Below the pieces are notes generated by a model. The model did not search any database. It was given only the letters and a program-made list of their open reading frames with translations, and was not told the DNA's origin. A stretch of 64,000 nt of DNA from CAZOKZ01 sp964580585 (GTDB taxonomy: Bacteria; Sumerlaeota; Sumerlaeia; SLMS01; JAHLLQ01), in NCBI GenBank assembly GCA_964580585.1, contig CAZOKZ010000007.1:1-64000 (forward strand), written 5' to 3'. Shown piece after piece: positions 52,436 to 64,000 of the stretch. The position numbers and the translations under genes were made by a program. Each line of letters starts with the position of its first letter. Position 1 is the stretch's first letter.

Positions 52436-54904
52436 TTACGCGGGTTGCGATTCGATATCGAGGTATTTTTGGGCGACAGGAAGCGGCGCCGCGAGGGAGA
52501 AATAATTGCCTTGGGCATAATCGCACCCAAGACGCTCCAGCCATGCCAGTTGGGCTTCGTTTTCCACCCCTTCGGCAGTGACGCGCATGCCCAGATCAGC
52601 CGCCAATCGGATGATGGTTTGCACCAGAACGGCTTCGCGTCCTCCGTGCTCGATGCGGTCGATGAACGATCGATCGATTTTTAATTCCTGCATCGGGAAT
52701 CGCAGCAAATATCCGAGCGACGAATATCCGGTGCCGAAATCGTCGAGCACCAAGCGAACGCCGAGCTCGCGCAAGCGGGAAAGAATCGGCGCGGCAATCT
52801 CGGGTTGCTCCATCAGGACGCTTTCCGTGATTTCGATCTTCAACGTGTTGGGCGGCAACTGCGTTTCTTCGAGAATATCCCACACTTCACGTGGGAACGA
52901 GTTCAACATTGCCTGGCGGACCGAGGCGTTAACGCTCATGGTGAGCGGAGGTAGTTGAGGAAACTCGCGCTGCCATTGTTTGAGTTGGTGGCAGGCCTGC
53001 AACAACACCCAACGTCCTACTTCAACGATCATTCCTGTATCTTCGGCAATGGGAATGAATTCCGCCGGAGAAATCAGACCGCGCTTCGGATGGTTCCATC
53101 GCACGAGCGCTTCAAATCCCGCCACCGAGCCATCGTTGATGTTCATGATGGGTTGATAATAGAGTTCCAACTCGTTTCGTCCCACGGCGCCGCGCAAGGC
53201 GCTCTCCAAATCCAGCGTGTTGACGGCGCGTTGGTGCATGGGCTCGTCGAACACCGAGAAGCGGTCGCGCCCGCATTCTTTGGCGTGATACATTGCCGTG
53301 TCGGCGTCGCGTAAAATGTGATCGGGGCGGCTGTAATCGCTTGGACCAATGGCGATGCCGATACTCGTGGTGACGTGGACCATCTGGTTTTCGATCTCGA
53401 AAGCCTGTTGAAAGCCTTCCTTTATGCGATTGGCCACGTGAAGGGGGACCATTTCGTTTTCGATTTCATCGAGCAACAATACGAACTCGTCGCCGCCCAG
53501 CCGGGCCAGCGTATCCTCGGGGCGGATGATCTTCTGGATGCGTCGGGAAAATTCCTGGAGCAGCATATCGCCCGCCAGGTGCCCGAGACTGTCGTTGATG
53601 TTCTTGAACCGATCGAGATCCATGAACAACACGGCGAACTGGTAGTTGGGATGGCGGTTCGCGCGGTTGATGCACACGCGCAATCGGTCCAGCAGCAACG
53701 CGCGATTGGGTAAATCTGTCAGACCATCGTGGTAAGCGTCGTGCAGCAGTTGTTGCTCGGCGACTTTGCGGTCGGTAATATCGGTGATCGAGCCAATCAG
53801 GCGAAGCGCCACCCCATGTTCGTTGCGCACGGTCAGACCGCTGACCATCACCCACATGTAAGTGCTGTCTTTACGCCGCACGCGGTGTTCGCTGCAAAAT
53901 TTATTCGAGTTCCCGCTCAGGTGGGCGCGTAATCCCGCGCGCATTTCCGCTCGTTCGTCTTCGTGCACGTAACGCAACGCGTCTTTGAGCAAATCCGTGA
54001 TTTCGTGCTCTTCGTACCCGAGCATTTCGGCCCAACGCGGCGAGAAAAAAATTCGTCCCGTGGGCAACTCACAGTCCCAAAGTGCATCGTTGGCAGCCCG
54101 AGCAGCCAGCGTGTAGCGCTCCTCACTTTCGCGCAGCGCATTTTCGACCTTCTTTTGATGGGTGACATCGCGCACGATACTCAGAATTTGATTGTCGTCG
54201 CAGGGTACCAGCCGGGCTTCGAAAAAACGGACTTCGCCATCCAGCGGAAGGGAGTATTCCAGTGTTTGTATTTCACCGGTTTCGATTGCCGTGTGGTATT
54301 GTTTTTCCGCCAGGGGAGCGATCGATTCGGGAAACGATTTGTTTAAATCGGAACCAAAGCTGTTCTTGTGGATTTGCGTTACGCGTTGCGCTTCGGTCGC
54401 AGCGAAATCCTGATACAACCCATCAATTCGATGCAGCATCAGCAGATCGGGCAAAGCAGACAAAATCGTGTTGTTGTGGCGTTCGCTTTCGGCAAGGGCT
54501 TCTTCGGCCTGCTGGCGGCGACGATACTCGGCGGATTCCGCAACCGCGCGTTGTAACGCATGGGGAAGTGAACAAAGGTGCGATTTGAAAATATAATCCG
54601 TGGCGCCCTGGCTCAGAAACCGGGTCACCGTGGCGTCTTCCTCATGGTGAGAAACCACGATAAACGGAACCATCGGGTGGGTGGAACGAAAGTCTTGCAG
54701 GACCTCGATGCCTTCCCAGTCGCCTAAATCGACTTCCGATAAAATCGCGTCGAACGGACAACCATCGGCCAGTCGGCGATTAAAATCGCCGCGATCGACG
54801 AGAAACTCGTGCGTGAAACGCAAACCTCCCTGTCGCAACGACGCAAGGGTCGCCTCGACATCTGGAGCGGTACGATCCAAGATTAAAATTCGCATTTCCG
54901 ACAC
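52436..54904 (-). CDS. GGDEF-EAL cyclic-di-GMP protein with degenerate receiver and PAS domains
   Basis: Large c-di-GMP protein of 822 aa. An N-terminal receiver-like domain (about 4-125) has Glu57 where the phospho-Asp is usual (DAILSEVDLGDWEG), and its first acidic pair is missing (ILILDRTAPD). Two PAS domains follow (about 150-385). The GGDEF domain is intact (RLGGDEFVLLL) with a product-inhibition site RxxD (RPED) five residues before GGDEF. The EAL domain is intact (GFEALVRWNHP, IEITESVLME, LDDFGTGYSSLGY, LKIDRSFID, AEGVENEA). It could make or break c-di-GMP. The receiver may mimic a phosphorylated state. GTG 54904 is used, with ATG 54895 as an alternative. Confidence 0.93.
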   Translation of the reverse strand: MSEMRILILDRTAPDVEATLASLRQGGLRFTHEFLVDRGDFNRRLADGCPFDAILSEVDLGDWEGIEVLQDFRSTHPMVPFIVVSHHEEDATVTRFLSQGATDYIFKSHLCSLPHALQRAVAESAEYRRRQQAEEALAESERHNNTILSALPDLLMLHRIDGLYQDFAATEAQRVTQIHKNSFGSDLNKSFPESIAPLAEKQYHTAIETGEIQTLEYSLPLDGEVRFFEARLVPCDDNQILSIVRDVTHQKKVENALRESEERYTLAARAANDALWDCELPTGRIFFSPRWAEMLGYEEHEITDLLKDALRYVHEDERAEMRAGLRAHLSGNSNKFCSEHRVRRKDSTYMWVMVSGLTVRNEHGVALRLIGSITDITDRKVAEQQLLHDAYHDGLTDLPNRALLLDRLRVCINRANRHPNYQFAVLFMDLDRFKNINDSLGHLAGDMLLQEFSRRIQKIIRPEDTLARLGGDEFVLLLDEIENEMVPLHVANRIKEGFQQAFEIENQMVHVTTSIGIAIGPSDYSRPDHILRDADTAMYHAKECGRDRFSVFDEPMHQRAVNTLDLESALRGAVGRNELELYYQPIMNINDGSVAGFEALVRWNHPKRGLISPAEFIPIAEDTGMIVEVGRWVLLQACHQLKQWQREFPQLPPLTMSVNASVRQAMLNSFPREVWDILEETQLPPNTLKIEITESVLMEQPEIAAPILSRLRELGVRLVLDDFGTGYSSLGYLLRFPMQELKIDRSFIDRIEHGGREAVLVQTIIRLAADLGMRVTAEGVENEAQLAWLERLGCDYAQGNYFSLAAPLPVAQKYLDIESQPA

Positions 54905-55436
54905 GTTTGACTCTTCGACCTCGATAGTTGATTAAACCACTTCGATCAGATTCAAGGCGAATCCGTCTCTTGCGGAATCATGTGCTTCGCGGATGGCGCT
55001 CGAAACAGCGTCCTTCTCGCAAAGAAACTTGTTTTTTTTTCGTCACGCTGGCATCGTGGACGATTTTCAAGGATCGAAAACGGTTGCGGGGAGAGGGGAG
55101 GCACCCAACAAGTACCGTTTCCAATGCATGCGAAGTAAACGGTACTTTGACCCGCCACGACAAGTCTTAAAAACAGAAAATGTCCAACTATGAAACGATT
55201 GCGCGATAAAAAGTTGTGAATAGAGAATTTGATGACTCGAATCAGGGCGATTGTCGCTACCTGAAGGGGTAGTTGCGAGAATCATATCCCAAATATTTTC
55301 AAACTTGTTGAGGGACGCTCTCTATTCCGCACGAGGATTTCCGTCGCCGGGTGCGTTCTTTCCTTGCTTCCGCTAACTATTCGCGCAAAATAATCGTTTT
55401 GCCAAATCTCATTTCGTCTTGAGGAGACGTGGAACA
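54905..55436. other. Long divergent intergenic region with an 11-bp hairpin
   Basis: The longest gap in the window (532 bp), between the GGDEF-EAL gene start and an unrecognised gene. I see no convincing ORF. It contains a perfect inverted repeat: AAGTACCGTTT (55110-55120) and AAACGGTACTT (55137-55147), with a 16-base loop containing ATGCATGC. No T run follows. There is no similarity that I recognise to a c-di-GMP riboswitch. It may hold operators or a small RNA. Confidence 0.4.
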
Positions 55437-56282
55437 TTGGGGATCTACGCACACGCCATTCATCTTCATGTTCCTGACAAGGACACGGGGCGGCTGCTAG
55501 CCACTGGATTGCTGAAAAGCCAGCAGTCCCTGATCATTTGTAAACCCTACGATTGTTGGATCAATGTGTACCTGGAAATGGGGCTGTCCTACAAAGACGT
55601 GCTCGATCTTCCGACGGCGACCTATATCGAGCTGAATTGTTACGATAGCGAAGGGCTCGATTTGCGGGTGTATGCTTCCGACCGCATGGTTTTTCTGTTC
55701 GAGAGCGGATGCGGCGACGTGGGGGAAGAAGAGGATCAGATCCTGGAAATCGCCGAAGAAATTTGGAAGAAAGAAAACCCGGAACTTGCCAGCAAAGCGG
55801 CCATTGAAAAACCTACCGTCGAGGGAGAAGGAGAGCCCGTGGCGGTGTCTCAACCCACGACGTTTTGGACGCTTTCCGAGGAGGAGCAGGAGCCCTTTCT
55901 GAAAAAGGCCCGCGAATCCAGCGAGTACAAAGATTTCGTCAACGACTCCCAGTCCGAAGATGCGCTTCCGGATTCCAAACTCTTCGAGCCATATTTACCG
56001 GAGGGACGCACACTCGAGGAACTGAATCACTTGCTGGGTGCGATCAGTTGTCGCCTTCATGGCCCCCCAACCGACGAAGCGGAAATTGCCGCGATCGAAA
56101 AATGGATGAACGGCGAGCGTCATTCCACCAAGGCGGAAGATTACGTGGCAGCGCTTTCGCGATTCTTTGGTCTGAGGGGCAGCGTCTGGAGCCTGGAAAC
56201 GATCCAGGCGCAATTGGCCGATAAAGTCGATCGCCGGATCATTGCAACGGACGCGCTCGATGCGATGCCCGCAGCCGAGTAA
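55437..56282 (+). CDS. Hypothetical acidic protein
   Basis: A 281-aa protein that I do not recognise. GAGGAG lies ten bases before TTG 55437, which I take as the start; the open frame goes back only to another TTG at 55419. The N-terminal 115 residues form an alpha-beta domain with a GIYAHAIHLHVPDKD start and a strand-rich CWINVYLEMGLSYKDVLDLP segment. A long Glu-rich linker follows, then a helical C-terminal domain (about 200-275). There is no signal peptide. It converges on the Ser/Thr kinase gene with a terminator between. A role with that kinase is possible but not supported directly. Confidence 0.6.
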   Translation: MGIYAHAIHLHVPDKDTGRLLATGLLKSQQSLIICKPYDCWINVYLEMGLSYKDVLDLPTATYIELNCYDSEGLDLRVYASDRMVFLFESGCGDVGEEEDQILEIAEEIWKKENPELASKAAIEKPTVEGEGEPVAVSQPTTFWTLSEEEQEPFLKKARESSEYKDFVNDSQSEDALPDSKLFEPYLPEGRTLEELNHLLGAISCRLHGPPTDEAEIAAIEKWMNGERHSTKAEDYVAALSRFFGLRGSVWSLETIQAQLADKVDRRIIATDALDAMPAAE

Positions 56283-56308
56283 AAATTTGCTCTGTTTACA
56301 AACTAGGA

Positions 56309-56342
56309 ATCGCTCGCCAGAATGGCGAGCGATTTGGTTTTT
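56309..56342 (+). terminator. Rho-independent terminator
   Basis: An eleven-base perfect stem (ATCGCTCGCCA at 56309-56319 with TGGCGAGCGAT at 56323-56333) with a three-base loop is followed by TTGG and a run of T. It lies 26 bp after the stop of the 281-aa hypothetical gene and ends right at the convergent kinase stop. On the minus strand the tail is not T-rich, so it acts for the plus-strand gene. Confidence 0.8.
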
Positions 56343-57619
56343 TACGAACTCGCGCGTTGGCGATTCTGCCATCTCCCGCCGAAAAGTTCCTTCATGATTT
56401 TAGGTGGTTTGACAGGATTTTCAATGTCGATGACGCGCGGTTGCACGGCGACGATGCACTTTTGGATGTCCATCATCAAGTCGGTGTAGGTCTGCGGCCG
56501 ATCCTCGGGGTCTTTTGCCATCATGTGGAGCACCAGATCGTTGGTTTCCGCGGCTAAGTGAGGCGCCAGTTGTATGGGCGGAACTGGCGGAGCGTTTTCG
56601 TGCATGTAAATCAGGTCGGCCACCGTGCGACCACGGAAGGGATAACGTCCCGTCAGCATCGTGTACAGCGTCACACCGAGTGAATAAATATCCGATCGCG
56701 CATCGGCGGCATTGGCGTCGTGGGCTTGTTCAGGTGAGAAAAACAACGGCGTCCCAACCCCTGCGGTGGGCGTTTGGTGGGCGATGGCGGTTTCTTTGGC
56801 CTCATTTAGCTGTCGCGCCAACCCGAGGTCGGCGATTTTGACTTGGCGCGTGCGGGTGATCATCACATTGGACGGTTTGATGTCCCGGTGGATAATTCCG
56901 GCTTCGTGCGCCGCTTCGAGCCCTTCGACTACCGCCTGCGCTACGATCAACGCGCGGTCCTCGGCAATCTGGCCGTTGATATTCAATAGCTCCTGGACCG
57001 AGATGCCATCGACGTATTCCATGACGATGAAGAAGATGCCTTCCGATTCGCCGCAATCCAGCACGCGCACCACGTTCGGGTGTGTAATCGCCGAGGCTGA
57101 ACGCACCTCGTGCATCATACGGCGTTGAATATCGGGATATCGAATGCGCAATGCCGGATCGAGTATTTTGACCGCCACGGGCAGGTATAACTCCGGCTGA
57201 TAGCTCAGGTACACCGTGCCGAAGGAGCCTTTGCCGATCTGGCGCGCCAGATGATAGTTTCCCACGCGGCGTCCAACGAGAAAAGCGCGCGTGGGCAGGG
57301 GGGATTCCTGGTTCGAGGACGCCAGAAGCGCCTCGATGTCCGCCTTAGGCTGGCCGCTGCCATCGACCGGCGCGGGTGTTACCAGGGTGGCGGCAAACGA
57401 CACGCGCGCGGTTTCGATCGAAATGGTCTGATTCTGGGCCATTTCGAGGATTTCCGACTGCGAACGCGACAGGATGCCTTTTTCAAACAGATAATTCCAG
57501 ATCGATTTTTTGCCCAGTTCATAGGCATCGGCCACCAATGCATCGATGACTCCGCCTGATGACACACCAGAATCCACCAGCAATCCGCGCAACTGCGTAT
57601 AGATATTATTGCGAGTCAT
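56342..57619 (-). CDS. Ser/Thr protein kinase, N-terminal helical extension
   Basis: A PknB-type kinase of 425 aa. The N-terminal 115 residues are a helical extension (SIWNYLFEKGILSRSQSEILE) of a kind seen in other bacterial kinases. The kinase domain (about 121-400) has IGKGSFGTVYLSY, catalytic Lys151 in VAVKILD, HRDIKPSNVMI (Asp246), DLGLARQ in place of DFG, and SPEQAH in place of APE. DLG kinases of this kind are often active. There is no membrane segment, so it is cytoplasmic, and no sensor domain is seen beyond the N-terminal part. The gene is 48 bp from the NtrC-type gene upstream, so co-transcription is likely. Confidence 0.88.
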   Translation of the reverse strand: MTRNNIYTQLRGLLVDSGVSSGGVIDALVADAYELGKKSIWNYLFEKGILSRSQSEILEMAQNQTISIETARVSFAATLVTPAPVDGSGQPKADIEALLASSNQESPLPTRAFLVGRRVGNYHLARQIGKGSFGTVYLSYQPELYLPVAVKILDPALRIRYPDIQRRMMHEVRSASAITHPNVVRVLDCGESEGIFFIVMEYVDGISVQELLNINGQIAEDRALIVAQAVVEGLEAAHEAGIIHRDIKPSNVMITRTRQVKIADLGLARQLNEAKETAIAHQTPTAGVGTPLFFSPEQAHDANAADARSDIYSLGVTLYTMLTGRYPFRGRTVADLIYMHENAPPVPPIQLAPHLAAETNDLVLHMMAKDPEDRPQTYTDLMMDIQKCIVAVQPRVIDIENPVKPPKIMKELFGGRWQNRQRASS

Positions 57620-57667
57620 TACAATATGTACACCCTTGGGTGTCCGGCTTTATCGGTGTCTTGCGCC

Positions 57668-59134
57668 TCACCCCACTCGACAGCTTTCGGTTTCGATCCA
57701 GTTGTCCAGATCGTAAACCGACAATTTTCGTTGCAACGTGGAGCGCGAAATACCGAGCTGCCGGGCACACTTGGACTTATTAAAATTCAATTGTACCATC
57801 GCGTGCTTGATATAATTTTTTTCGACTTCCTCCAGTGTCAGAATATCTTCGAGTTCCTTCGCGGTGGTAACGCGTGAAGATCCCCCGATGTCGCCAGCCA
57901 GTTCTCGCTCGATGGAGGGCATGATCGAGGACTCGGGCGACATGAAACAGTATCGCCTTAGACTCATTTCGTCTAGCTGAATTACGTCGGAGTCGGCCAA
58001 AATTAACAAACGCTCGACCATATTTTTTAATTCGCGCACGTTGCCGGGCCATTCATACAGGCGGAAAAATTCCAAAACTTCCTGGGAAAACCCGTAAACT
58101 TTCTTGCCCAATTCCATGCTTTTTTCCTGCAAAAACAGGTAGGCAAGCTTCTCCATGTCCTCGATATGGCTTCTTAACGGGGGCATTTCGATCTTCATGA
58201 CGGCGAGCCGGAAATACAGATCTTCGCGGAATTCGCCTCGACCGCAGAGCTTTTCGAGATCGCGATTGGTGGCTGCAATCACGCGGATATCGACCTTGCG
58301 GCTTCTTTCCGAGCCAATACGCGCGACCATTTTTTCTTCCAAAACCCGCAACAGCTTGGGTTGAACGCTCAGGTCCAGGTCGCCGATCTCATCGAGAAAA
58401 ATCGTTCCGCCGTCGGCAAGCTCGAACAGGCCTTTGCGCGATTCGCGGGCATCGGTGAACGCACCGCGCTCGTGCCCGAAGAGTTCCGCTTCGACCAAGG
58501 GACGGGGGATCGCCGAGCAGTTGACCTTGATCAGCGGTTGATTGCGTCGGCTGCTGAGTTGGTGGATGGACTCGGCAGCCATTTCTTTCCCCGTGCCGCT
58601 TTCGCCGGTGATCAGAACCGGTGTCGAAGGCGTTTTGGCTACCCGGTCGATCATCAGGTTCACCGCGCAAATTTCCGGCGACGAGCCCACCAGGCGCCGT
58701 TGATTTTGGAACCCGCGGAGAGGATTTCGCTCGGCGGCGGCTCGCGTGATGGCGACACGGCGTGCTTCGATGGCCTGGGACACCACGTGGAGCAACGTAT
58801 CCACCGTAAAAGGCTTGGTCAGGTAATCGTAGGCACCCTTTTTGGTAGCGGAAACGGCTGTCGCCACCGAAACGTCGCCTGAAATCACGATCACGTGGAG
58901 ATAGGGATCGCGGGCGATCAACTCGGGTACGACCTCGTCGCCACGCCCGTCGGGCAGGTGAATATCCAGCAGCACGATGTCCACCGTCTGGGTTTCCATC
59001 AGCTCCAGAAAGCCGGCAACGCTGGTCGAGGTTTGAACCTGATGACCGGCGTTTTGCAAAATTCGGGCAAACAAATTGCGTATGTTATCATCGTCATCGA
59101 CAACAATTATAGAAGCCACCGCATCGAACTCCAT
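57668..59134 (-). CDS. NtrC-type sigma-54-dependent response regulator
   Basis: A 488-aa activator with the full NtrC layout. The receiver (about 8-125) has [12 protein letters not shown] and phospho-Asp in [12 protein letters not shown]. The AAA+ domain (about 150-390) has Walker [15 protein letters not shown], a modified sigma-54 contact loop GAFTDA instead of GAFTGA, Walker [13 protein letters not shown], and [11 protein letters not shown]. The Fis-type helix-turn-helix is at the C-terminus ([20 protein letters not shown]). It turns on sigma-54 promoters after phosphorylation. It is divergent from the giant LOV kinase gene with a 253-bp spacer, so it may be that kinase's partner. The Ser/Thr kinase gene follows on the same strand. 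Confidence 0.95.
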   Translation of the reverse strand: MEFDAVASIIVVDDDDNIRNLFARILQNAGHQVQTSTSVAGFLELMETQTVDIVLLDIHLPDGRGDEVVPELIARDPYLHVIVISGDVSVATAVSATKKGAYDYLTKPFTVDTLLHVVSQAIEARRVAITRAAAERNPLRGFQNQRRLVGSSPEICAVNLMIDRVAKTPSTPVLITGESGTGKEMAAESIHQLSSRRNQPLIKVNCSAIPRPLVEAELFGHERGAFTDARESRKGLFELADGGTIFLDEIGDLDLSVQPKLLRVLEEKMVARIGSERSRKVDIRVIAATNRDLEKLCGRGEFREDLYFRLAVMKIEMPPLRSHIEDMEKLAYLFLQEKSMELGKKVYGFSQEVLEFFRLYEWPGNVRELKNMVERLLILADSDVIQLDEMSLRRYCFMSPESSIMPSIERELAGDIGGSSRVTTAKELEDILTLEEVEKNYIKHAMVQLNFNKSKCARQLGISRSTLQRKLSVYDLDNWIETESCRVG

Positions 59135-59387
59135 ATACGAAGTGGTAGAAAAAGGCGTTTAGAACTTTGGTGAATCGGAAATAAGGGTTCCATGAAATGA
59201 CCAAGATGACAACAGGAAAGTGACTCATTTCGGATCATGGCTGACCGAAAAAGATACACAGGGATTTTGGGTTGAAATTTCAATGGGGATTGCCATCGGA
59301 GCAGGCTTTTGGTAGCCTGAAAAATCGGCAGAGTATTTACGTCAATTTACGATAAACGGGACGGCACCCTCGCAGAGGCGATAATTC

Positions 59388-64000
<4,613 letters not shown>

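Noticed and set aside
59135..59387. Search for a sigma-54 promoter between the NtrC and LOV-kinase genes
   Set aside because: No TGGCAC-N5-TTGC match is seen in this spacer on either strand.

Overview
This is about 64 kb of a mid-GC bacterial chromosome, probably a didermic and poorly cultivated lineage. Three things suggest this. Ser/Thr kinases occur beside large hybrid histidine kinases and an NtrC-type regulator. There are long secreted beta-propeller proteins and an AlgI/AlgJ-like acetylation pair. Genes are sparse, and intergenic regions carry palindromic elements. A PVC-related or candidate-phylum (BRC1/Sumerlaeota-like) origin is my guess only; no rRNA or other phylogenetic marker is present. 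I see no tRNA, rRNA, CRISPR array or intact transposase.

Layout. 0-14.5 kb: a YdiJ-like FAD/Fe-S oxidase, a divergent ATP-grasp enzyme, and a small AT-richer region with a hicB antitoxin and a hicA toxin gene broken by one stop codon. A decayed copy of the tail of the neighbouring class A penicillin-binding protein gene lies on the far side of hicBA. Next come the PBP, riboflavin genes ribBA and ribH, and an SGNH/MBOAT acylation pair with a glycosyltransferase. 14.8-28 kb: two secreted seven-repeat propeller-like proteins, a TPR plus Ser/Thr kinase membrane protein, a glycosyltransferase-metallophosphatase fusion, class II aldolase, and a pair of small STAS-like paralogues downstream of dnaE. 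28-39 kb: dnaE, a hybrid histidine kinase, a KefB/C-type antiporter, an AT-rich secreted protein, a YkvA-like protein and a double-receiver protein. 39-52 kb: a surface-glycan region with five glycosyltransferases, a BadF-type sugar kinase, a lipoprotein, a RelA/SpoT enzyme, a GHL10-like protein and a radical SAM/SPASM protein. 52-64 kb: a signalling block with a GGDEF-EAL protein, a Ser/Thr kinase, an NtrC-type activator and, divergent from it, a giant LOV-containing histidine kinase cut by the window end.

The most notable non-coding feature is a pair of related MITE-like elements (8313-8623 and 37800-38072). They share imperfect terminal inverted repeats and long internal hairpin arms, and each is flanked by a short direct repeat that looks like a target-site duplication. 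Two further palindromic intergenic elements (13190-13352 and 31890-31965) are built as inverted repeats whose arms are themselves palindromic.

The genes fit an organism that builds and modifies a complex surface glycan and invests heavily in environmental sensing, including blue light, c-di-GMP, (p)ppGpp and phosphorelays. Functions come from motif recognition by eye; no database search was run.
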